Source of the DNA: CAYXXN01 sp964469055
GTDB lineage: Bacteria; Acidobacteriota; Thermoanaerobaculia; Multivoradales; JAHEKO01
Direction of reading: 5' to 3'
DNA length: 6,133 bases
NCBI GenBank assembly: GCA_964469055.1
Contig: CAYXXN010000141.1
Location: 1 to 6,133, forward strand
Of this stretch, positions 1 through 5,743 are shown piece after piece. The position numbers and the translations under genes were made by a program. Position 1 is the first letter of the stretch, and each line of letters opens with the position of its first letter. The notes below the pieces were generated by a model. It searched no databases. It had not been told where the DNA came from and saw only the letters and a list, made by a program, of their open reading frames with translations.

Positions 1-1198
1 GCGGATGAACGAACGCCGTCGCGAACAAGCCGACGATCTTCCGTTTTGGCCAGCCGAGGGCGTTGATCGTTCTCGCGACGAGGGGGAGAACGATCGCGAG
101 GGGGACGAAGCGTCCAACCCGGACGATTCGACGTGCCACGCGGGAGAACGAAACCGACTTGTCGTTGACCGGGCGGCGCAGGCGCTCGTAAGGAAGAAGC
201 CGCTCGCGCGAGACGTCGCCCGTGCGAAGCGCGGCGTCGGCGACATCGGCCAGCGCGAGCGCGTCCCAGATTGAGGCGTTCGCTCCCTGCCCGCCGGCAG
301 GCGTCATCGGATGCGCCGCGTCGCCGATCAGCGCAGCGCCGTTGGCGACGTACGACCCGACGTGACCGAACGGGCGCGCCACGCGCCTGAAGTCGCGCGG
401 GAACTCGAGCTGCTCGTGCAGCGCGCCGGCCATCGGCGTGACGCGCTCAAGCGCGCTCCAGAAAATCTCGGGAGGCTGCTCGAAGAGGCGTTTGGCTCGA
501 TCGGCCGGGAGCGGCACGAGGAGAACACCTTCGTTTCCCGGCCATGGGATGAAGACCGCCACCGGGAGGCCGTCGCCGAATCCCTTTGGGTGGATCCAGC
601 CGCGCACGCGATGCGGCGGGAGCGGCCAGCGCGTGATAATCGCCGTGACGAAGTCGATCGGGAAGGTGTGGAGCGTGATTGGGATGCCGAGGTGCGTGCG
701 GACGACCGAGTTCCCGCCGTCGTCGCCGACGACGAGGCGCGCCTTGAGCGCGAGCGGTGCATCGCCGCGCTTGCCTTGTACGCCGGTGACGCGGCCGTCG
801 TCGTACAGGAGATCCTCGACGGAGACGCCGCGGTGGATGTCGACGTTCCCGGTGGCGACGGCGGCGCCGGCGATGATCGTCCGCGTCATCGACGGATTCG
901 TCGAGAAGCCGTCGACGCCGGCCGTGACGAAGTCGTCGCGCGCGATGCGGAGCCAGGGCTTGTCGCCGCCCATCTCGATCCCCTCGAGCTGCACGCTGGC
1001 GGTGTGGCGGATGGCTTCGGCGGCGCTGTAGGGCTCGAGCGCGCGCAGCGTCGCTCCCCAAAGGATCTCCGGGCGCGCGATGCGCGGCGGCGCGCTCTGG
1101 CGTTCGACGAGTGCAACGCGCCAGCCGCGACGCCCGAGGTCGAGCGCGAGCACGGCGCCGCCGATGCCGGCGCCGACGATGACGACGTCGAAGCGCAT
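1..1198 (-). CDS. FAD-dependent monooxygenase, class A (PHBH/UbiH-like), 3'-truncated by window edge
   Basis: Translating the minus strand from the ATG at 1198 gives 399 residues with no stop; the C-terminus lies outside the window. Visible: an N-terminal Rossmann segment MRFDVVIVGAGIGG with GxGxxG at residues 9-14, and the ribose-binding acidic residue E32 in VERQ; the middle motif VVGDDGGNSVVR (157-167 region), matching the DG motif of flavoprotein hydroxylases; and the second FAD motif LIGDAAHPMTP (290-300, D293) followed by GGQGANASIWDA. These three motifs define the PF01494-type hydroxylases, which use FAD, NAD(P)H and O2 to hydroxylate aromatic, quinone-like or polyketide-like substrates. 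The substrate cannot be read from sequence. A hydrophobic stretch at about 361-380 suggests membrane association. The ATG is the first start codon after an in-frame TAG about 30 nt upstream, so the start is well fixed although no Shine-Dalgarno is visible. It lies 60 bp downstream of tRNA-Gln on the same strand. A geranylgeranyl-reductase-like or halogenase-like role is possible but less likely. Confidence 0.85.
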   Translation of the reverse strand, partial: MRFDVVIVGAGIGGAVLALDLGRRGWRVALVERQSAPPRIARPEILWGATLRALEPYSAAEAIRHTASVQLEGIEMGGDKPWLRIARDDFVTAGVDGFSTNPSMTRTIIAGAAVATGNVDIHRGVSVEDLLYDDGRVTGVQGKRGDAPLALKARLVVGDDGGNSVVRTHLGIPITLHTFPIDFVTAIITRWPLPPHRVRGWIHPKGFGDGLPVAVFIPWPGNEGVLLVPLPADRAKRLFEQPPEIFWSALERVTPMAGALHEQLEFPRDFRRVARPFGHVGSYVANGAALIGDAAHPMTPAGGQGANASIWDALALADVADAALRTGDVSRERLLPYERLRRPVNDKSVSFSRVARRIVRVGRFVPLAIVLPLVARTINALGWPKRKIVGLFATAFVHP

Positions 1199-1258
1199 GG
1201 TAGAAGCCCAACGAAGAGTAAGCGGAACTGGCTAACCCAATACCTGAACGGCGGAGAT

Positions 1259-1332
1259 TGGCTGGGAGGCAGGGATTCGAACCCCGATTCTGCGGTCCAG
1301 AGCCGCATGTCCTACCATTGAACGACCTCCCA
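1259..1332 (-). tRNA. tRNA-Gln (anticodon CTG)
   Basis: The minus strand folds as a complete cloverleaf. The acceptor stem is TGGGAGG with CCTCCCA (7 pairs, starting with the U1-A72 pair typical of bacterial tRNA-Gln). The D arm is GTTC/GGAC, the anticodon stem TGCGG/CCGCA with loop CTCTGGA (anticodon CTG, reading CAG), the variable loop GAAT, and the T arm CGGGG-TTCGAAT-CCCTG. The discriminator is G73, also typical of tRNA-Gln, and CCA is encoded at 1261-1259. Total length with CCA is 74 nt; without it the gene is 1262-1332. It lies 75 bp downstream of sucA on the same strand and 60 bp upstream of the monooxygenase. I found no second copy of its 3' end and no integrase, so there is no sign that it serves as an attachment site here. 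Confidence 0.96.
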
Positions 1333-1343
1333 ACGGGGGCCAG

Positions 1344-1373
1344 AGGGTAGCAGCGAGGCGCCGCGACCGGCAA
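1344..1373 (-). promoter_or_regulatory. Candidate sigma70-type promoter for tRNA-Gln
   Basis: On the minus strand a -35-like TTGCCG (1373-1368; 4 of 6 match TTGACA) is followed after 18 nt by a -10-like TACCCT (1349-1344; 3 of 6 match TATAAT). The -10 ends 11 nt before the mature tRNA 5' end at 1332, which would leave a short precursor leader of a few bases. Position and spacing fit a tRNA promoter, but the -10 match is weak and the surroundings are GC-rich, so this is a suggestion. Read-through from sucA is the alternative. Confidence 0.35.
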
Positions 1374-1407
1374 GCGCGGGCGCGGGGTAACCGCCGGCCG
1401 GTCTCCG

Positions 1408-3846
1408 TCAACTGAAGGCGAGGCTCAAGAGCGTCTTCTGCTCGAGCTGGTGGGCCTTGGCCGAGCCGGTGGCGGGGCTGGCCGAGGCCGAGCGTTTGAT
1501 CGAGCGCACGGGGCGGCCGCCCGCCGCCGACTCCAGGCGTGGCAGGACGAAGGAGAGCGCCCCCATGTTGGCTGGCTCCTCCTGCACCCAGACGAGATCG
1601 CGAGCGTCGGCGAAGCGGGCGAGCTCCGCGGCGAGCTCCGCCTTCGGAAAGGGATAGAGCTGCTCGAGAGCGACGATGGCGGTGCGCTCGTCGCCCCGCC
1701 GATCGCGCTCGGAGCGCAGCTCGTGGACGAGCTTGCCGGTGGCGAGGAGCACGCGCCCGGCGCGCTCGAGCTTCTGCTCCGGCAGCACGGTCAGGAAGCG
1801 GTCGCGGCCGAAGGCTTCGACCGGTGAGGCGGCGGCGGGCAGTCGCAGCACGCTCTTGGGCGTGAACACGATCAAGGGCTTGCGCCAGCGGCGCAGCGCC
1901 TGGCGGCGCAGCAGGTGGAAGCACTGGGCGGCCGTCGACGGCTGCGCCACCTGGATGCCGTCCTCGGCGGCGAGCTGCAGGAAGCGCTCGAGTCGGGCGC
2001 TCGAGTGCTCCGGCCCCTGCCCCTCGTAGCCGTGCGGCAGCAGGAGGAAAAGCCCGGATAGCAGGCCCCACTTGTCCTCGCCGGCGGTGACGAACTGGTC
2101 GAGGATCACCTGGGCGCCGTTGACGAAATCGCCGAACTGGGCCTCCCAACCGACCAGGGCTTCCGGGTAGTCACGGCTGTAGCCGTACTCGAAGCCCAGG
2201 ACCGCGGCCTCCGAGAGCACGGAGTCGTAGATCTCGAAGCGCGCTTGGTCGGGTGCCAGGTGCGCCAGCGGCGAGTGAACGGCGCCGGTCTCGACGTCGA
2301 TCCACACCGCGTGGCGGTGGGCGAAGGTACCCCGCCGCGTGTCTTGGCCCGAGAGCCGCACGGGCACCCCGGCCTCGACCAGCGAGCCGTAGGCCAGGAG
2401 CTCCGCCATGCCGAAATCGAGGGGCTTCTCCCCGCGCGCCATCGCCGCGCGCTGCTCGAGGAGCTTCGCCACCTTGGGATGGATGTGGAAGCCGGCGGGG
2501 ACGGAGGTGAGCTTGGCGCCCAACGCGGCGATCGCCGCCGGAGGGAGGCCCGTCGGCACCTCGAGGTCGGCGCGGTAGGCGCCGCCGACGAACGGCGACC
2601 AGTACGCGGGCAGCGACCGCAGCAAGGGGATCTCGGTGAAGGCGGCGGCCTTCTGCTTGGCGGCGACGAGTTCTTGGCGGACGGCCTCCGCCTGCGCCGC
2701 GACCCGCGCACGGTCGGCGCCGATGCGCTCGGCATAGCTCGCCCACAGCGGCGGCCGCCGCTCGATCTCGGCGTAGAGCCGCGGCTGGGTGATCGTCGGA
2801 TCGTCGACCTCGCTGTGACCGTGGCGGCGGAAGCCGATCAAGTCGACGACGACGTCGGAGTGGAAGGCGTACCGGAACCCCATCGCCAGGCGCGCCGCCC
2901 GCACGACCGCCTCGGGGTCCTCGCCGTTGACGTGGAAGATCGGGATGGGCAGCCGCTTGGCGACGTCGGCGGCGAAGCGCGAGCTGTGGAGGGCCGCAGG
3001 CTCGGTGGTGAAGCCGATCAGGTTGTTGACCACGACATGCACGGTGCCGCCGACCGCGAAGCCCTCGATCCCGGCCAAGTTGAGCGTCTCGGCCAGGATC
3101 CCCTGACCGGCGAAGGCGGCGTCGCCGTGCAGGACGATCGGCAGCACGCGCTCGCCGCGCTCGTCGCCCAGGCGTGTTTGCTTGGCCCGCACGCGGCCCA
3201 TGACGATGGGATCGACGGCTTCGAGGTGGCTCGGGTTCGAGGCGAGGTGCACCCGCAGCTCGCGGCCGTCCGCGGCGCGCCACACTCCCGTCGCGCCCAG
3301 GTGGTACTTGACGTCACCGGCACCCATGATGCTCTTCGGGTCGACGTCCTCGAAGCCGGCGAAGAGCTCGACGACCGGCCGGCCAACGATCTGCGCCATG
3401 ACGTTCAAGCGCCCGCGATGGCTCATGGCGAGGACGGCCTGCTCGGCCGCCGCGGCGGACGCCGTATCGAGCAGCTCGGCCAAGAGCGGGATCAGCGCCT
3501 CGATGCCTTCGATCGAGAAGCGCTTGTTGCCGATGTAGGTCGCCTGCAAGGTCTGCTCGAAGGTGGTGGCGCGCAGCAACAGTGCGAGCACCCGTTCGCG
3601 ATCGACGGGCGCCGCGGCGGCCTCCATGCGCTCGGCGACCCATTGGCGGCGCTCGGGGTCGGCGATGTGGGCGGTCTCGACGGCGAGCGTGCCGCAGTAG
3701 ACGGCGCGCGCCGCGGCCGCCTCCTCGCCGTCGCGGGGAAGCTCGGAGTGCTCGAGGGGGACGAGCCTGCCCAGCCAGTCGAGGTCGGCGGCGAGATAGC
3801 CCCAGCGGCGGTAGGCGTCCCAGATGGCGTCGGAGCGCTCGGCCAT
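1408..3846 (-). CDS. sucA: 2-oxoglutarate dehydrogenase E1 component (thiamine diphosphate-dependent)
   Basis: An 812-residue cytoplasmic E1 of the 2-oxoglutarate dehydrogenase complex. It decarboxylates 2-oxoglutarate on thiamine diphosphate and passes the succinyl group to the E2 lipoyl domain (TCA cycle). Motifs in order: YRRWGYLAADLDWLG (12-26, the YRxRGH-like region), MSHRGRLNV (141-149), GDVKYHLG (177-184), SNPSHLEAVDP (203-213), the ThDP/Mg motif from GDAAFAGQG (241-249) to NN (274-275), FHVNGEDPEAV (304-314), RRHGHSEVDDP (340-350), SGQDTRRGTFAHRHA (499-513), LLPHGYEGQGPEHSSAR (602-618), EEPANMGA (756-763), and RSASASPATG near the end. H143 and H182 correspond to the E. coli active-site His260 and His298. 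E. coli SucA is 933 residues; the difference lies almost wholly at the N-terminus, so the 2-oxogl_dehyd_N E2-binding segment is absent. The ATG at 3846 has no clear Shine-Dalgarno. No sucB or lpd lies beside it; tRNA-Gln follows. DHTKD1-like 2-oxoadipate activity is a less likely alternative. Confidence 0.95.
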   Translation of the reverse strand: MAERSDAIWDAYRRWGYLAADLDWLGRLVPLEHSELPRDGEEAAAARAVYCGTLAVETAHIADPERRQWVAERMEAAAAPVDRERVLALLLRATTFEQTLQATYIGNKRFSIEGIEALIPLLAELLDTASAAAAEQAVLAMSHRGRLNVMAQIVGRPVVELFAGFEDVDPKSIMGAGDVKYHLGATGVWRAADGRELRVHLASNPSHLEAVDPIVMGRVRAKQTRLGDERGERVLPIVLHGDAAFAGQGILAETLNLAGIEGFAVGGTVHVVVNNLIGFTTEPAALHSSRFAADVAKRLPIPIFHVNGEDPEAVVRAARLAMGFRYAFHSDVVVDLIGFRRHGHSEVDDPTITQPRLYAEIERRPPLWASYAERIGADRARVAAQAEAVRQELVAAKQKAAAFTEIPLLRSLPAYWSPFVGGAYRADLEVPTGLPPAAIAALGAKLTSVPAGFHIHPKVAKLLEQRAAMARGEKPLDFGMAELLAYGSLVEAGVPVRLSGQDTRRGTFAHRHAVWIDVETGAVHSPLAHLAPDQARFEIYDSVLSEAAVLGFEYGYSRDYPEALVGWEAQFGDFVNGAQVILDQFVTAGEDKWGLLSGLFLLLPHGYEGQGPEHSSARLERFLQLAAEDGIQVAQPSTAAQCFHLLRRQALRRWRKPLIVFTPKSVLRLPAAASPVEAFGRDRFLTVLPEQKLERAGRVLLATGKLVHELRSERDRRGDERTAIVALEQLYPFPKAELAAELARFADARDLVWVQEEPANMGALSFVLPRLESAAGGRPVRSIKRSASASPATGSAKAHQLEQKTLLSLAFS

Positions 3847-3957
3847 GGGGCGGCGAGCATAACCCGCCCAGCGCGCCCTCCGAGCCGCTCGAGCGTGGCA
3901 CGGGAGAGGACTGGACGATCGACGTCGTGGAAGCCGTCGAGGACCGGCGTCGTGAGT

Positions 3958-4776
3958 TTAGGGCACCAGGATGGTCGTCATCTCGTGAGCCGCCTGCTGC
4001 GGCCAATCGAGCCAGTCGCCCGCCGCCACGGGCTGGCGGAAGGTCCTGCTCCAGACGGTCACTCCGTCAGCAATCCGCAGCAGGCGCAGGGCGAGGGTGA
4101 GCTCCTCGCCGCGGCGGTAGACCGAGCCGTCGAGCCGTAGGTCGACAGCCGCCTCCCCGGTCGCCACGATCTCGAGCCCACGTCCGTGTTGCTCGAGATC
4201 GACGAGCAGCTCCTCGTAGAGCACCCGAGCCACGGTCGCATCCTCGGGAGCCGGCGCCGCGAATGGCGTGACAGCGATCCGTTGCGCGGGCGCCGGTGAG
4301 CCTCCGTCGCGTAGCGTCACCCAGCCCGCGGCCGCCGCGAACAGCAGCAGGGCGAGCAGCGCAGGCCCCCACCAGCGCTGCGCCTGGCGTGGCCCCGTGC
4401 GCGCGACGGCGGCGAGCTCCTCGGTAAGCGCCGCGAAGCGGTAGCCTCGCCGCGGCACGGTGACGATGTGGCGCGAGGTCTCGGCGGAGTCCCCGAGGGC
4501 CTCCCGCACCTGCCGAATGCAGTAGTTCAAGCCCTGCTCGAAGTCGACGTGGCGGCCGTCGCCCCACAGGACCTCCTGTAGCTCGCGCCGGGTGACCAGC
4601 CGGCCAGCGTTCTCGACCAGGTGTTGCAGCACCAGCGCCGGCTGCGGCGGGATCTTGACCGGCACGCCGTGGCGCGTGAGCTCGCCGGTGGTGCGATCGA
4701 GGGTGAACTCGCCGAAGCGCAGCGCCGGCGGCCGATCGCCGGCGGTGACGCCTTCGCGTGGGGTGGCGGCGATCAT
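3958..4776 (-). CDS. Membrane-anchored winged-helix transcriptional regulator (CadC-like) with short extracytoplasmic domain
   Basis: A 272-residue one-component regulator with three parts. Residues about 18-115 are an OmpR/PhoB-type DNA-binding domain (Trans_reg_C): LRFGEFTLDRTTGEL, then RLVTRRELQEVLWG, then LNYCIRQVREALGD, ending in the typical wing HIVTVPRRGYRF. Residues about 135-155 (WWGPALLALLLFAAAAGW and onward) are a single transmembrane helix. Residues about 165-268 resemble the IAVLPF...EGSVRR.GDRVRVTAQL...G..LWSERY module seen in many CadC-like regulators: here RIAVTPFA, RLDGSVYRRGEELTLALRLL and GVTVWSRTFRQP. The protein ends there, with no TPR repeats. The C-terminal domain presumably senses a periplasmic or membrane signal; the ligand is unknown. 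I chose the ATG at 4776 because GGAGG lies 5 nt upstream. An in-frame ATG at 4812 would add 12 residues but has only a distant GGAG. The gene follows marR on the same strand with a 64-bp gap, and 111 bp separate it from sucA. Confidence 0.87.
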   Translation of the reverse strand: MIAATPREGVTAGDRPPALRFGEFTLDRTTGELTRHGVPVKIPPQPALVLQHLVENAGRLVTRRELQEVLWGDGRHVDFEQGLNYCIRQVREALGDSAETSRHIVTVPRRGYRFAALTEELAAVARTGPRQAQRWWGPALLALLLFAAAAGWVTLRDGGSPAPAQRIAVTPFAAPAPEDATVARVLYEELLVDLEQHGRGLEIVATGEAAVDLRLDGSVYRRGEELTLALRLLRIADGVTVWSRTFRQPVAAGDWLDWPQQAAHEMTTILVP

Positions 4777-4780
4777 GTCG

Positions 4781-4786
4781 ACCTCC
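4781..4786 (-). promoter_or_regulatory. Shine-Dalgarno that decides the start of the membrane regulator
   Basis: The minus strand reads GGAGGTCGACATG, a full GGAGG with 5 nt before the ATG at 4776. It is clearly stronger than anything in front of the alternative ATG at 4812. It therefore supports the shorter start, even though the 12 extra residues would also be open. Confidence 0.7.
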
Positions 4787-4840
4787 GGTGGCAGGGGCGC
4801 GTCGCGACTCATCGTCGGCGAGCGCTCCGGGCGCTGGGCC

Positions 4841-5344
4841 TCAAGCGGAGCCCTCCCGGGCGCCGTCCAGCAGTCCGCGCACCGACCCGAGCTCGCCGCG
4901 CAGGCTCCGCAAGCGCGCCGGACCGAGCGCTTCGACCAGGCGTCGCTGGGCAACGAGCCAGGCGGGAAAGGCGGCGGCAAGCCGGCGGCGACCCTTGACC
5001 GTCGCCCGCAGGTGCCGGACGCGGCGGTCTTTGCCGGCCCGCACGCTGATCAGCCGCTCGCGGGCGAGCGGCGCGACGATGCGCGGCACGGTGCTGGGAT
5101 CCATAGACACCCAGCGGGCCAGCTCGCTCACCGTCAGCCCCCCAGTACGCGCCAGAGTCATCAGCACGGTGAATTGGTTGGCGGTCAGGCCTGCCTCGCG
5201 AAAGGCGTCGTCGTAGTAGGCCTCGACGACTCGACTGGCCCGCTTCAAGTTCCTGCACACGCAATCCAGCGGGTCGTATGGGCTGTCGCCGAGCAGCTTG
5301 TCGAGCGCGTCGCTTCTTCTGAGCCGTGGCATGGGCAGCGACAT
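4841..5344 (-). CDS. MarR-family winged-helix transcriptional regulator with N-terminal Cys-x-Cys
   Basis: A 167-residue cytoplasmic DNA-binding protein, the usual MarR length (about 140-170). Residues 25-50 (DPLDCVCRNLKRASR and onward) form the start of the dimerisation region. GLTANQFTVLMTLA (52-65) leads into the helix-turn-helix LTVSELARWVSMDPSTVPRIV (70-90), where SMDPSTVPRIVAPL is the recognition-helix region. KDRRVRHLRATVKGRRRL (105-122) is the wing, with the family signature DRR at 106-108. The C-terminal helices complete the dimer. C28 and C30 form a CxC that could sense oxidants, electrophiles or metal; that is inference. The reading frame stays open far upstream, but that translation is low-complexity and not MarR-like, so I start at the ATG at 5344; the ATG at 5332 is possible. 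Neither has a Shine-Dalgarno. MarR proteins usually repress their own and divergent genes, so the receptor at 5744 and the downstream membrane regulator are natural candidate targets. Confidence 0.9.
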   Translation of the reverse strand: MSLPMPRLRRSDALDKLLGDSPYDPLDCVCRNLKRASRVVEAYYDDAFREAGLTANQFTVLMTLARTGGLTVSELARWVSMDPSTVPRIVAPLARERLISVRAGKDRRVRHLRATVKGRRRLAAAFPAWLVAQRRLVEALGPARLRSLRGELGSVRGLLDGAREGSA

Positions 5345-5346
5345 TA

Positions 5347-5358
5347 CTGCATATGCAG
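5347..5358. promoter_or_regulatory. Candidate MarR operator: perfect 12-bp palindrome CTGCATATGCAG
   Basis: The sequence CTGCATATGCAG is a perfect inverted repeat. It ends 2 bp before the ATG of marR at 5344, in an AT-richer pocket of otherwise very GC-rich DNA. MarR-family dimers typically bind short palindromes that overlap their own promoter or start, so autorepression is a reasonable inference. No second clear copy was seen near the receptor gene, which would have supported shared control. Confidence 0.45.
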
Positions 5359-5588
5359 ATGCCCCGCCTCTTTCGAGGGAATGCAGGGAACGTGCCGAGG
5401 ACGACCTGCGGCAGCGAGAAGGAGCAACGCCGTTCAAATCGTCGGAAGCGCAGGGTCCGAATCGTTGAATCCGCAGGAGCGAGAGTCGAGGTGCGCCAGA
5501 GGACCCGCTGAGGGAGAGGCTGAGGAGGGTGAGTTTGCGGATCCCGAGAGCGGCGCCGCAGCAGGGAATCGTGCGAAGGAATCGGGGA

Positions 5589-5648
5589 GCGGCAGCCGCC
5601 GCGACCTCCGTGGTCCGCCCCTTGCCCTGTGAGGTAGGCGAAGCCTCC
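5589..5648 (+). other. Cluster of potential RNA hairpins upstream of the receptor gene
   Basis: Three consecutive short hairpins can be drawn: GCGG-CAG-CCGC (5589-5599); GCGACC-TCCGT-GGTcCGC with one bulged C (5601-5618); and GG-t-AGGC-GAA-GCCT-CC (5633-5648). Each is small, and such hairpins are common by chance at this GC content. The transcription start is unknown, so the region may not even be in the mRNA. Confidence 0.25.
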
Positions 5649-5657
5649 GGCGCACCG

Positions 5658-5676
5658 CGCGCCGACCGTCGGCGCG
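5658..5676. repeat. 19-bp inverted repeat (9-bp arms, 1-bp centre)
   Basis: CGCGCCGAC (5658-5666) and GTCGGCGCG (5668-5676) are exact reverse complements around a single C at 5667. The repeat lies 67 bp upstream of the receptor ATG. It could be a dimeric-regulator binding site near the receptor promoter, or an RNA stem in the leader. The near-gapless centre fits a DNA operator better than a comfortable RNA loop. Confidence 0.45.
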
Positions 5677-5684
5677 GCACGGCA

Positions 5685-5711
5685 CCGGACTCGGGTCGCC
5701 CGGCGATCCGG
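5685..5711 (+). other. Potential two-part stem-loop in the receptor leader
   Basis: An outer stem CCGGA (5685-5689) with TCCGG (5707-5711) encloses an inner stem CGGG-TCG-CCCG (5692-5702), separated by a 2 by 4 internal loop. It ends 17 nt before the Shine-Dalgarno, which itself lies in an unpaired, A-rich stretch. A role in mRNA stability or translation is possible but unproven. Confidence 0.3.
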
Positions 5712-5728
5712 CAAGGCAACAACGAATC

Positions 5729-5735
5729 AAGGAGG
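5729..5735 (+). promoter_or_regulatory. Strong Shine-Dalgarno AAGGAGG for the receptor gene
   Basis: AAGGAGG ends 8 nt before the ATG at 5744, optimal spacing and near-perfect complementarity to the 16S 3' end. It fixes the receptor start. It is the strongest ribosome binding site in the window, which fits a highly translated outer-membrane protein. Confidence 0.85.
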
Positions 5736-5743
5736 TCGGTTAG

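Larger units (their letters stand above)
5345..5743. other. 399-bp divergent intergenic region between marR and the receptor gene
   Basis: No convincing coding frame is visible: open frames here give arginine/serine-rich or otherwise low-complexity translations on both strands. The region should hold the promoters of two divergent transcripts, but I could not identify a good -35/-10 pair for either. It contains the CTGCATATGCAG palindrome next to marR, a purine-rich plus strand at about 5470-5595 with two GCTGAGG copies (5507-5513 and 5519-5525), a run of potential stem-loops between 5589 and 5711, and an A-rich unpaired stretch with a strong Shine-Dalgarno just before the receptor gene. Confidence 0.7.

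Noticed and set aside
311..1321. Plus-strand open frame of 336 codons antisense to the monooxygenase, running into tRNA-Gln
   Set aside because: The translation is Arg/Asp/Glu-rich and low in complexity, and it overlaps the tRNA. The minus-strand monooxygenase has all three FAD motifs.
1200..1332. tRNA-Gln as the attachment site of an integrated element containing the monooxygenase
   Set aside because: No integrase, no repeat of the tRNA 3' end and no clear composition break were seen. The monooxygenase shows only a mild shift towards GCG and CTC codons.
1390..1402. Possible terminator hairpin between sucA and tRNA-Gln (ACCG-CCGGC-CGGT)
   Set aside because: The stem is only 4 bp and no T-tract follows it on the minus strand.
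2245..4140. Very long plus-strand open frame (631 codons) antisense to sucA and the membrane regulator
   Set aside because: It spans two genes with strong family motifs on the other strand, its translation resembles no known fold, and long antisense frames are expected at this GC content.
4777..4980. Longer N-terminus for the membrane regulator (ATG at 4812 or 4980)
   Set aside because: The ATG at 4980 would place 56 low-complexity residues inside marR, and neither start has a ribosome site comparable with GGAGG before 4776. The 4812 start remains possible.
5525..5650. Possible cobalamin riboswitch upstream of the receptor (GGGAATCGTGCGAA and a GCGGCAGCCGC element look superficially similar)
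   Set aside because: The GGUG/AAUCC pairing, the CCCGC-ACUG core and a B12-box pairing partner cannot be matched in the right order. The likeness is only local; an Rfam scan would settle it.
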